IMG/VR virus record: IMGVR_UViG_3300048027_000059
Coordinates: 1-23,593 of that record
DNA: 23,593 nucleotides
Strand: one strand, 5' to 3'
DNA from: a virus
Of this stretch, positions 7,589 to 12,759 are shown piece by piece; within the stretch, counting starts at the first letter, position 1; each line of letters starts with the position of its first letter. The notes under the pieces were generated by a model. It was not told the DNA's origin. It ran no database searches and worked only from the letters and a program-made list of their open reading frames with translations. The position numbers and the translations under genes are program-made.

Positions 7589-8013
7589 GAAAGATAAACG
7601 AGATTATAATTCACTGCACTGCCACAAATCCAAGCTGGTATGCTGATCGGTCTGTTGAAGATGTAGTCGCAGAGATTAGGCGCTGGCACGTTGAGGAGCG
7701 CGGGTGGCGAAATGTGGGCTATCACGCAATCATTCACCGCGATGGCTCAGTGGGCTATGGTAGGCCCGTAGAGCAATCAGGGGCGCACTGTAGAGGCCGA
7801 AACAAGTCATCTATAGGGGTAAGCCTAGTGGGTGGCCGTGGCGGCTGTGCTGACGATGCTTTTCTGGACAACTTTACACCAGAGCAGGAAACAGCTTTGC
7901 GTGAGTTAATTGTGGAATACAGCGCCAAGTTTCCTAGCATCAAGGAAATATCTGGACATAATTCATATGCAAGAAAAGCTTGCCCTTGCTTCGCTGTTAA
8001 GGATTGGTCATAA
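7585..8013 (+). CDS. N-acetylmuramoyl-L-alanine amidase, T7-lysozyme-like endolysin
   Basis: A 142-residue Amidase_2-type enzyme that cleaves the amide bond between MurNAc and L-Ala in peptidoglycan. Zinc ligands are visible as His10 (IIIHCTAT), His125 (GHNSY) and Cys133 (KACPCF). Tyr46 (VGYHAII) and Lys131 occupy the catalytic positions known from T7 lysozyme. The length is close to T7 lysozyme (151). There is no signal peptide, so export needs the holin. The start overlaps the holin stop by ATGA. T7 lysozyme also inhibits its phage RNA polymerase; no such polymerase is seen in this window. Confidence 0.95.
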   Translation: MRKINEIIIHCTATNPSWYADRSVEDVVAEIRRWHVEERGWRNVGYHAIIHRDGSVGYGRPVEQSGAHCRGRNKSSIGVSLVGGRGGCADDAFLDNFTPEQETALRELIVEYSAKFPSIKEISGHNSYARKACPCFAVKDWS

Positions 8014-8022
8014 GCAAAAGTC

Positions 8023-8074
8023 GGGGCTGGCTCATAGGAAACTGTGACAGGGTTGTGATGAACTTGCTGGCCCC
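8023..8074. other. Wobble-rich long hairpin at the convergent boundary
   Basis: Bases 8023-8031 can pair with 8066-8074 over nine positions in the rightward RNA, using two G-U pairs. TCAT at 8032-8035 can also pair with ATGA at 8058-8061. No U tract follows on the plus strand. It lies after the amidase stop and may mark the 3' end of the late transcript. Its significance is unproven. Confidence 0.35.
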
Positions 8075-8077
8075 ACG

Positions 8078-8116
8078 AAAAACCCCGCCACTACACAAGG
8101 AGAAGGAGTGACGGGG
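8078..8116 (-). terminator. Rho-independent terminator of the leftward operon
   Basis: In the leftward RNA the arms 8116-8107 and 8092-8083 form a ten-pair GC-rich stem with a single U-G wobble, followed at once by UUUUU (8082-8078). The same arms contain a C-A mismatch in the rightward RNA, which has no U tract there. The signal is therefore specific for the minus strand and ends transcription that enters through the 8445-8137 gene. Confidence 0.8.
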
Positions 8117-8136
8117 GAGAAGGTTTGACCCTTCAT

Positions 8137-8445
8137 CTATGCCGCGTGGGAGTGCGCAGCATTCTGTTCTAAGCGCCGTTTTCGTCTGTACTGATTTACG
8201 ATGTTACGGCTGCAATTCAATTCTGCCACAATTTCGTCTGTGGTCATACCTTTTTCTAGGCGCTCATTAATCTTGGTCTTAAAGCCATTTGGCCTTCCTA
8301 AGCGCCCGCCTTGTTTTTGTTTTTTTTCATATTCCTCGGCATTGCCCCAGCTAGGGTTGTTCCCCCAACTTTCTTTGCTCTTAACGTAATTCATATCTGC
8401 TTTTGCCATCTCCATCATTTTGGCGGCTAGTGTGGCTTCATCCAT
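8137..8445 (-). CDS. Small protein with C-terminal helix-turn-helix
   Basis: A 102-residue protein. The N-terminal 45 residues are polar (KMMEMAKADMNYVKSKESW). The middle is a Gly/Arg patch (GGRLGRPNGFKTKINERL). The C-terminal region reads as a helix-turn-helix (GMTTDEIVAELNCSRNIVN, then YRRKRR), suggesting DNA binding. It is the last gene of the leftward unit, with the terminator 21 bases downstream. The start overlaps the previous stop by 8 bases and has AAAGGAAAGAG upstream. It could be an early regulator. No target can be named. Confidence 0.75.
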   Translation of the reverse strand: MDEATLAAKMMEMAKADMNYVKSKESWGNNPSWGNAEEYEKKQKQGGRLGRPNGFKTKINERLEKGMTTDEIVAELNCSRNIVNQYRRKRRLEQNAAHSHAA

Positions 8446-8626
8446 GAATGCTCTTTCCTTCTTTTTGTAGCGATAAGATAAATGATTTTAATTCTGATCT
8501 GGCGCGAGCCAAATCTTGTTTGACGTTAGGGTGCGGATCTAGCCTAAAGCTTTCATCTTGCAAACGATCTACTTGCCCCCGCAGAAACCGCAAATGTGCG
8601 TGATCGGCTGATGTAAGGCTCTGCAT
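8438..8626 (-). CDS. Small helical protein, unknown function
   Basis: A 62-residue charged helical protein (HAHLRFLRGQVDRLQDESF, then RARSELKSFILSLQKEGKS). The start chosen is the ATG at 8626, preceded by AAGGGGGG, a strong ribosome site. An in-frame ATG at 8701 would add 25 residues that overlap the upstream gene. Its first 74 bases overlap the 3' part of the 8813 gene in another frame. The A5G6 homopolymer just before this start is discussed as a possible slip site. No family is recognised. Confidence 0.6.
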   Translation of the reverse strand: MQSLTSADHAHLRFLRGQVDRLQDESFRLDPHPNVKQDLARARSELKSFILSLQKEGKSIHG

Positions 8627-8813
8627 TTGTATACCCCCCTTTTTGGCTGCGTTTAAAATTGATCTGCCAATAATGGCAAAATCTAACAAGGCTCTTAGCA
8701 TCCCATTTCAGAATATTTGAAGCCTCTGCATAAGTGTAATCATCAGCGAGTGATTTGACCAAAGCAATCTTTTCTTGCTGGTGGCGGTTGCGGATTTCTG
8801 CCCAAGTTTCCAA
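8553..8813 (-). CDS. Small helix-turn-helix protein with a long out-of-frame overlap
   Basis: An 86-residue ORF starting with TTG directly after the upstream stop, with AGGGGGAAATAA as ribosome site. Residues about 5-55 resemble small phage DNA-binding proteins. A charged helix (RHQQEKIALVKSLAD) is followed by 'YTYAEASNILKWDAKSLVRF', a plausible helix-turn-helix, and then 'CHYWQINFKRSQKGG'. The last 25 residues overlap the next gene in another frame and look unconstrained (Ser/Arg-rich). The functional part may end near residue 60, or a frameshift may replace the tail. Confidence 0.6.
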   Translation of the reverse strand: METWAEIRNRHQQEKIALVKSLADDYTYAEASNILKWDAKSLVRFCHYWQINFKRSQKGGYTNAEPYISRSRTFAVSAGASRSFAR

Positions 8814-9068
8814 TTATTTCCCCCTTTTCGGCCCGTTTTTAATTTGTTTTTGAAGATCCTCTAAAAAGATTTCCCCGCTTTTTTTTCTTTCTATCCTTTG
8901 GTTGACGCCAATATTAAGAATTATCTCTTGTATAAATTCGTCAATCACATCTACCGAAACAAACTTTTCTCTTTTCTTTGTAATTTTATTTATTACTGGC
9001 CCATGCTCTACTGAATTTCTCATCATTGCTTCTAGTCTGTCGCAAACATAATGCATAAATTTATCCAC
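8814..9068 (-). CDS. Small helical protein, unknown function
   Basis: An 84-residue protein starting with GTG at 9068, placed 6-7 bases after AAGGAGA. The reading frame extends upstream to an ATG at 9137, but that leader lies wholly inside the neighbouring gene and is poor. The sequence is Lys/Ile/Glu-rich and helical (KFMHYVCDRLEAMMRNSVE, later VSVDVIDEFIQEIILNIG) with a basic end. The A+T content is visibly higher than in the flanking genes. No motif or family is recognised. It belongs to the same coupled leftward array. Confidence 0.65.
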   Translation of the reverse strand: MDKFMHYVCDRLEAMMRNSVEHGPVINKITKKREKFVSVDVIDEFIQEIILNIGVNQRIERKKSGEIFLEDLQKQIKNGPKRGK

Positions 9069-9261
9069 GTTGTTCTCCTTGTTCTGGCCGTGGCCGTGGT
9101 TTGATGTTTGGAATAGGGCGGCGGTAATCTGCTTCACCGCCCATCTCTACGCACTGAGGAAGAAAGATCCGCTCAAGATCATAATACTCAGAAAACGCCT
9201 TGCATTCATCTGGTGATGAGAAAATGACAAATGCCATAAAAACTGGTTCAGCAATATTCAT
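9061..9261 (-). CDS. Small protein, unknown function
   Basis: A 66-residue protein. The start at 9261 shares a base with the stop of the 30-residue membrane peptide gene (TAATG) and has GGGGTGG upstream. An in-frame ATG at 9270 is the alternative. The first half is hydrophobic then mixed (MNIAEPVFMAFVIFSSPDE, then KAFSEYYDLERIFLPQ). The second half is Pro/Arg-rich and low in structure (RRPIPNIKPRPRPEQGEQRG). Its end overlaps the next GTG start by 8 bases. No family is recognised. Confidence 0.6.
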   Translation of the reverse strand: MNIAEPVFMAFVIFSSPDECKAFSEYYDLERIFLPQCVEMGGEADYRRPIPNIKPRPRPEQGEQRG

Positions 9262-9353
9262 TACATCCACCCCATGCTAACGCCAAAGATCCAGCCTAAC
9301 ACCACCGCAGCAATCGCCACGGTGATGATAATGTCTTGCACCCAATTAGTCAT
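9261..9353 (-). CDS. 30-residue single-TM microprotein
   Basis: A 30-codon ORF tightly wedged between two genes. Its ATG overlaps the preceding stop by 8 bases, and its TAA forms a TAATG junction with the next start. The peptide is MTNWVQD followed by about 19 hydrophobic residues (IIITVAIAAVVLGWIFGVS) and MGWM, a textbook single transmembrane helix. Without it there would be an 84-base gap in an otherwise coupled array. The function is unknown; such phage microproteins often act on host membrane proteins, which is only an analogy here. Confidence 0.6.
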   Translation of the reverse strand: MTNWVQDIIITVAIAAVVLGWIFGVSMGWM

Positions 9354-9606
9354 TGATAACTCCATAGCTGCGCCATAGCTGGTTGCGCGTTGGAGTGTGC
9401 TTGATACCCTGCACGATCTTGATGATCTCATCTAACGTGCCATAGAGCGAAGCAGATTTAAGCTGTGCGTTGAGCATATCAACTTCAGCATCGGTTGGGC
9501 CTGTGTTGCAGTCACAAGCCTCTGTGATGGTTACGCTGTCATCAAACCAATTGTGCTGGTGTGAGTAGCTTATAAGGCCAGTGCCTTTACATTGCTTGCA
9601 AGTCAT
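9346..9606 (-). CDS. Small zinc-ribbon (DnaJ-knuckle-like) protein
   Basis: An 86-residue protein beginning MTCKQCKGTGLISYS, a CxxCxGxG half-site as in DnaJ cysteine-rich domains. ACDCNTG follows at about 29-35 and could complete a four-Cys zinc site (C-x-x-C plus C-x-C). The rest is helical (DAEVDMLNAQLKSASLYG, then DEIIKIVQGIKHTP). The start is part of a TAATG junction with the upstream stop and has GGGGAG upstream. A role in nucleic-acid or protein binding is possible. No catalytic features are seen. Confidence 0.75.
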   Translation of the reverse strand: MTCKQCKGTGLISYSHQHNWFDDSVTITEACDCNTGPTDAEVDMLNAQLKSASLYGTLDEIIKIVQGIKHTPTRNQLWRSYGVIND

Positions 9607-10175
9607 TAGTAATTCTCCCCATTTACTTTAACTTTGGTAGGACGCTGGATGATGGTTTGCTTTACGCCCTCACGCACATCATGGTCTTTGACTTTGGCTG
9701 TGCAAGTTACTTCAGCGCCGCTACCCCAATATTGTGAGCCTTTGTAAATAATAATATTTTGATTATCGTCACGGCATACATGAAGGTACGAAGATCCATA
9801 CATGCTTTCTAACTCTACAATTATAATAACCTTGAGAGAAAAAGCTTGACGCTCGCCTACCGTGCCAACAAATTCGCACTTGCTGTCTCTTTCAGCCCAT
9901 TCTGCTTTTTGTGTAGCGCGTTTATCCAGCGTTTTTACAATAGCATTGCGCATGTTAGGTGTAGGCTGACCAAAGCTTTGAATGCCCTTCTTAACGGCTG
10001 AAAAAAACCCTTCGCCTTCTGGGCTGTAATCATCCAAGAAATCAATAATCTCTTGAGCGCGATCATCAGATGCAATCCAATTAAGGCGCTTTGTGTGAGC
10101 AGCGTTTGCCAGCTTGCGAGCTTGAATGGCTGGGTGATAATTATGCTCATATTCGTGTGTCGGATCGTATGCCAT
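9606..10175 (-). CDS. OB-fold-like nucleic-acid-binding protein (early gene)
   Basis: A 189-residue protein. Residues about 1-95 are helical and charged. Residues about 100-185 read as a beta-barrel module: 'GERQAFSLKVIIIVELESM', 'YGSSYLHVCRDDNQNIIIYK', then 'VTCTAKVKDHDVREGVKQT'. The pattern ending in 'G.VK.HD...GVKQT.I.R' recurs in phage proteins with a predicted OB fold and suggests ssDNA or RNA binding. It is the first gene of its transcription unit, with its own promoter (TTGCAA/TATAAT) and an AAGGAG ribosome site. The exact function is not known to me. Confidence 0.75.
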   Translation of the reverse strand: MAYDPTHEYEHNYHPAIQARKLANAAHTKRLNWIASDDRAQEIIDFLDDYSPEGEGFFSAVKKGIQSFGQPTPNMRNAIVKTLDKRATQKAEWAERDSKCEFVGTVGERQAFSLKVIIIVELESMYGSSYLHVCRDDNQNIIIYKGSQYWGSGAEVTCTAKVKDHDVREGVKQTIIQRPTKVKVNGENY

Positions 10176-10203
10176 TTTATTCTCCTTGTTGCTTACAGAT
10201 GCT

Positions 10204-10231
10204 ATTATAGAGATTGCAGACTACATTGCAA
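10204..10231 (-). promoter_or_regulatory. Leftward sigma70-type promoter with TGTAGTCT octamer
   Basis: On the minus strand, TTGCAA (10231-10226), a 16-base spacer and a perfect TATAAT (10209-10204). The spacer begins with TGTAGTCT (10225-10218), the octamer shared with two other leftward promoters and the 15206 site. A TTGCA/TGCAA inverted repeat spans 10231-10214. It drives the 10175 gene and the genes beyond it. Confidence 0.78.
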
Positions 10232-10233
10232 GC

Positions 10234-10274
10234 AAAAAAGTTTGCTAAAAACCAATTTAAGTTAATAGCAAACT
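10234..10274 (-). terminator. Rho-independent terminator after the 10288 gene
   Basis: In the leftward RNA, 10274-10266 and 10247-10239 form a perfect nine-pair stem (AGTTTGCTA with TAGCAAACT) with an 18-base loop, followed by UUUUUU (10239-10234). The stem is AT-richer than usual. It lies 13 bases beyond the stop of the 10288 gene and immediately before the next promoter, so it cleanly separates two units. Confidence 0.72.
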
Positions 10275-10287
10275 CTTGGGTATAGAC

Positions 10288-10707
10288 TTATGAGACTTGA
10301 TCGGCCACCTCATCCAGCCGGTTCATTAGCACTGCCAGAGCAACGCCTAGATCCTTGAAGGATGCTTTCTCAGCACATTCGCGGATAGTATCCCAGCGGT
10401 GCGGGTGGCTGTCTGGGTTCTGCCTTGTCAGGCGCACATCACCATCAGGGCCGTGGCTCATCTTGAATTTTAAAGGCGCATCTGGGAAGCTGTCTAAGGG
10501 ATTGCCACCCATTATATCGGAAAATAACCCATCGGCTGCATTATTGACAAGGACATCAAATGAGCCAACTTGATGTTCGTTGAGGAATGCCAGCAAGCTA
10601 GGCTTGTCGGTTGGAACCTCAATAATTCTCATATCATTTTTAAAGCGCTTGCGAGCGTCAGCTTGAGTGCCAGCCCATTCGCCTTTGTTGTTCGTATAAA
10701 GTTTCAT
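10288..10707 (-). CDS. Conserved phage protein, unknown function
   Basis: A 139-residue protein. The ATG at 10707 follows CAGGAGAACGCT, and the upstream extension overlaps a hairpin and the next gene. The N-terminus (MKLYTNNKGEWAGTQADARK, then IEVPTDKPSLLAFLNEHQ) matches a short module seen in many phage early proteins: 'KLY.T..G.W.GTQ.DA', then 'VPTDK..LL.FLN'. The C-terminal half contains a WDTIRECAEKASFKDLGVA helix. The function of the family is unknown. It follows the 11084 gene after a UUCG-loop hairpin and precedes a terminator. Confidence 0.75.
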   Translation of the reverse strand: MKLYTNNKGEWAGTQADARKRFKNDMRIIEVPTDKPSLLAFLNEHQVGSFDVLVNNAADGLFSDIMGGNPLDSFPDAPLKFKMSHGPDGDVRLTRQNPDSHPHRWDTIRECAEKASFKDLGVALAVLMNRLDEVADQVS

Positions 10708-10729
10708 AGCGTTCTCCTGTCGCTGTAGT

Positions 10730-10745
10730 GGGGGCCGAAGCCCCC
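10730..10745 (-). other. Six-pair hairpin with UUCG tetraloop
   Basis: In the leftward RNA the sequence is GGGGGC, UUCG, GCCCCC, an exceptionally stable tetraloop hairpin located just after the stop of the 11084 gene and ahead of the 10707 start. No U tract follows, so it is more likely a 3'-end stabiliser or processing element than a strong terminator. Confidence 0.65.
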
Positions 10746-10751
10746 TGATTA

Positions 10752-11084
10752 TCAGACCAAGTAGTTTGGGCCTGTCCATTGAATTTTATAGTCACCAAAA
10801 ATATTGCCACGCGCTCTGTTGCGGGCTGGTGCTGACCAACCGGCGGCTTTGAGAATGTCACCGGCTTGAAACTTGGCGTCATCTGCCTTCATTACAAAAC
10901 CCCAGACCATTTCTTGATTGCGGGTTTTAGTAGTGATTTTGATATACTTTGGGCCAACCTTATAAGACAGGCCATCTTCAAACTCAGCGATCATGCGGCT
11001 CTTAATGTCATCCAGTTTATCACCATGCCATTTTCTGTAATCAGATTTGATTGCGGCCAGTAAGTTGTTCATTGCGTTTTCCAT
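10752..11084 (-). CDS. Conserved marine-phage early protein, unknown function
   Basis: A 110-residue protein. The ATG at 11084 has AAGGAGATGACCTA upstream; the longer frame reading back to 11153 lies in the promoter. The sequence shows 'IKSDYRKWHGDKLDDI', 'LSYKVGPKYIKITTK', 'MVWGFVMKADD', then 'GDILKAAGWSAPARNRARGN' and 'YKIQWTGPNYL'. This pattern (KYIK...VWGF...GDILKA..W..PARN.ARGN...WTGP.Y) recurs in marine phages as an uncharacterised family. The Arg-rich PARN-x-ARGN motif suggests nucleic-acid contact (inference). It is the first gene after its own promoter. Confidence 0.8.
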   Translation of the reverse strand: MENAMNNLLAAIKSDYRKWHGDKLDDIKSRMIAEFEDGLSYKVGPKYIKITTKTRNQEMVWGFVMKADDAKFQAGDILKAAGWSAPARNRARGNIFGDYKIQWTGPNYLV

Positions 11085-11113
11085 TAGGTCATCTCCTTGT
11101 TGCCTATAAATTA

Positions 11114-11142
11114 TATATAGGGGACTATAGCCTACATTGCAA
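11114..11142 (-). promoter_or_regulatory. Leftward promoter with TGTAGGCT octamer
   Basis: On the minus strand, TTGCAA (11142-11137), a 17-base spacer starting TGTAGGCT (11136-11129), and TATATA (11119-11114) running on into TATAAT. The downstream bases TTATAGGCAACAAGGAG lead into the ribosome site of the 11084 gene. It is very similar to the 11497-11525 promoter. Confidence 0.78.
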
Positions 11143-11153
11143 CCCCTAAACAT

Positions 11154-11174
11154 AAAAAAAGGGGCCGTAGCCCC
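11154..11174 (-). terminator. Terminator with UACG tetraloop after the 11183 gene
   Basis: In the leftward RNA, GGGGC, UACG, GCCCC (11174-11161) followed by a run of seven U (11160-11154). It is a compact rho-independent terminator placed 8 bases after the 11183 stop and directly upstream of the next promoter. Confidence 0.82.
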
Positions 11175-11182
11175 AATTTATT

Positions 11183-11446
11183 TTAGAATGAACCTTTGCC
11201 GTTATAGGTTCCTGTTTCAAACAGCTTGTCGCGGTAGCTACTATCAGCGCCCCTAAAGCATTCCCAGAAATCAATCGTCGGGATGTCATGGCCCCGCTTG
11301 ATTAGCTCATCACGGTAGTTGCTTGCTGCAACTTCATTAAAGTGGCCTTTAGTGTGGCCGGTGCAACTTTGTGTAGCGACAGCGTTTGCCATCCACTCAG
11401 ATAAATCAGCGTCAGTTGCGGTTTTGATTTGGTCGTTAGTCATCAT
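11183..11446 (-). CDS. Small early protein, unknown function
   Basis: An 87-residue soluble protein with the strong ribosome site TAGGAGG upstream. Two adjacent ATGs (11446 and 11443) are both possible. The sequence begins MMTNDQIKTATDADLSEWM and contains 'CTGHTKGHFNEVAASNYRDE', 'LIKRGHDIPTI' and 'SSYRDKLFETGTYNGKGSF'. A few His and Cys residues are present but no clear metal site. It is a single-gene transcription unit with its own promoter, a UACG hairpin in the leader and a UACG terminator. Being first and alone suggests an early regulated product. Confidence 0.72.
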   Translation of the reverse strand: MMTNDQIKTATDADLSEWMANAVATQSCTGHTKGHFNEVAASNYRDELIKRGHDIPTIDFWECFRGADSSYRDKLFETGTYNGKGSF

Positions 11447-11466
11447 GTTGGCCTCCTAGCCGTTGC

Positions 11467-11480
11467 GAGGCCGTAGCCTC
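11467..11480 (-). other. Leader hairpin with UACG tetraloop
   Basis: In the leftward RNA, GAGGC, UACG, GCCUC lies about 20 bases ahead of the 11446 start, between promoter and ribosome site. It may shield the 5' end or set translation. It shares its core (GGC-UACG-GCC) with the terminator at 11161-11174. Confidence 0.6.
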
Positions 11481-11496
11481 TGTTGTCTATACATTA

Positions 11497-11525
11497 TATA
11501 TAGTAGCTTATAGCCTACAAGTCAA
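11497..11525 (-). promoter_or_regulatory. Leftward promoter with TGTAGGCT octamer
   Basis: On the minus strand, TTGACT (11525-11520), a 17-base spacer starting TGTAGGCT (11519-11512), and TATATA (11502-11497) running into TATAAT. It drives the 11446 gene. It stands back to back with the rightward promoter of rusA, so the two start sites are only about 75 bases apart. Confidence 0.8.
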
Positions 11526-11531
11526 GGGGGG

Positions 11532-11559
11532 TAGACAAATAAATTAAAAAAAATATTAT
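11532..11559 (+). promoter_or_regulatory. Rightward promoter of rusA, A-tract spacer
   Basis: TAGACA at 11532-11537, a 16-base A-rich spacer containing eight consecutive A, and TATTAT at 11554-11559. The predicted start falls on or next to the rusA ATG at 11566, and no Shine-Dalgarno is present, so the message may be leaderless. Confidence 0.65.
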
Positions 11560-11565
11560 CCAGCC

Positions 11566-11991
11566 ATGAATAAAGTTGAGATCCAAGTGTCAGGACAGCC
11601 CCAAGGAAAGGGCAGACCAAGGTTTACGCGCACTGGTCACACCTACACCCCGCCAAAGACAAAAGAATATGAGGCTCGCATTCAAGCAGCAGCATGGTCT
11701 GCTATGAAGCAGCATGGCCTAGAGCCGACAGACAGGCCCGTACACGTTGATCTGGTGGCTTTTATGGACATACCCAAGTCATGGCCTAAGATGAAACGCC
11801 TAGAGGCTGAATATGGGGCCATACGTCATATGAGCAAGCCTGATCTGGATAACATTGTTAAGGCTGCGCTAGACGGGATCGTTGGGAAGGTAGTGTTGGA
11901 TGACAAACAGGTTCACAGCATCAGAGCCAGAAAAGTGTATTGTCATCCTGAGCGGGGGCCGGTTCTCTATATTTCGGTTGAATGGGAGTAG
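11566..11991 (+). CDS. rusA: RusA-family Holliday junction resolvase
   Basis: A 141-residue endonuclease that would cut four-way junctions arising in phage recombination and replication. The N-terminus has the typical 'GQPQGKGRPRFT' strand. The catalytic acidic cluster is visible as Asp93 and Asp95 (KPDLDNIVKAALDG) and the DDKQV motif (Asp112/Asp113), equivalent to the three essential Asp of E. coli RusA (70, 72, 91). The length is close to RusA (120). It is the only rightward gene between 8137 and 15166. Its 3' end overlaps the convergent HNH gene by 25 bases. It has its own promoter and no ribosome site. Confidence 0.93.
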   Translation: MNKVEIQVSGQPQGKGRPRFTRTGHTYTPPKTKEYEARIQAAAWSAMKQHGLEPTDRPVHVDLVAFMDIPKSWPKMKRLEAEYGAIRHMSKPDLDNIVKAALDGIVGKVVLDDKQVHSIRARKVYCHPERGPVLYISVEWE

Positions 11992-12293
11992 CTGTAATCT
12001 GGCCCATAGGTTTCGCGCCACAGCTTTGGTTCACGATGAAGCGCGATTTTGGATGTGTCAAAAAGACCCTGATGGTGGCCTTCACATAAAGGGATACAAC
12101 TTGTATCTGGGCGCTTCTCAGTGCCGTGACGATCATGGATAGGGTGATGGGCTTGGGTGGCGCTTTGCTGTACTTCCCCAAACCTCTCACAGACGCAGCA
12201 CGGCTGTTCCCTAACCCAACGCAAAAATTTTACGCTTTTTTTGTCTTTGGGTTTTTTCAGACCCAGAGGTGGTTTATTTGCTAAGTTAGGCAA
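11967..12293 (-). CDS. HNH-type zinc-binding nuclease-like protein
   Basis: About 108 residues. The start is uncertain. TTG at 12293 has AGGA seven bases upstream and gives the common 8-base overlap, whereas TTG at 12320 lacks a ribosome site. Motifs in order are REQPCCVCERFG (first Cys pair), TQAHHPIHDRHG (His-His core), DTSCIPLCEGHHQGLFD (Cys plus two His), and a closing His in ALHREPKLW. This C-x-x-C / AHH / PLC-x-x-HH layout is shared with the DUF968/Ref-like HNH proteins of phages, RecA-linked or recombination-associated nucleases. Nuclease activity is inferred. Confidence 0.78.
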   Translation of the reverse strand: MPNLANKPPLGLKKPKDKKSVKFLRWVREQPCCVCERFGEVQQSATQAHHPIHDRHGTEKRPDTSCIPLCEGHHQGLFDTSKIALHREPKLWRETYGPDYSYSHSTEI

Positions 12294-12759
12294 TTGGAAA
12301 TCCTGCTGTTCTGTTATCAACCATAACTTTAAAAACTTCGCTTGGAACGTATCGGCAAACCTCTATTTCGTTTGGATCGTTCGTGCGGTTCATTCCTTTT
12401 GGTGTAACCCGATAATCTGGCTTGCACTCAATATTGTTTATATCAACATAAGTCACTGATTTGCATTTATACCAAAAAACCATGAACAATGATTTTACGC
12501 CAGTAAGTTGGGTTTGCTGCTGACCTAAAATTATCTTTGACATTGGGATCATTATTTCTGGCAATTGCCCAAACGCATAATTTACTACGCGCATCTCAAT
12601 AAATGCATGTGGCTTTCTTGTGCTGAAGTCATAGGCCACAGCGTCAAAAATGCTGTATTTAAGTTGAAGGTCACATTCGCAGTTTTTTTCTTTTTTTACG
12701 ATTGCAGCCAATTCTTTTTCGCGGGCGTTGTTTTCTTTACTGTATGTGTAACGGGTCAT
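12286..12759 (-). CDS. PD-(D/E)XK-like protein, possible nuclease
   Basis: A 157-residue protein. A candidate restriction-like core runs as Glu14 in an N-terminal helix, Asp39 (SIFDAVAYD) and 'HAFIEMRVVNYAFG', where Glu55-x-Arg57 takes the place of the usual E-x-K. Then come 'ISLxK'-like 'PMSKIILGQQQ' and a strand 'KSLFMVFWYKCKSVTYVDI'. The layout matches an uncharacterised phage family with a predicted PD-(D/E)XK fold. The Lys-to-Arg change could weaken or abolish catalysis. The start overlaps the DUF1367-like gene by 23 bases. Confidence in fold is moderate and in activity low. Confidence 0.65.
   Translation of the reverse strand: MTRYTYSKENNAREKELAAIVKKEKNCECDLQLKYSIFDAVAYDFSTRKPHAFIEMRVVNYAFGQLPEIMIPMSKIILGQQQTQLTGVKSLFMVFWYKCKSVTYVDINNIECKPDYRVTPKGMNRTNDPNEIEVCRYVPSEVFKVMVDNRTAGFPIA

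Noticed and set aside
9960-9967. TGTAGGCT octamer match inside the 9606 gene
   Set aside because: Coding, plus strand, no -35 or -10 in register; treated as chance.
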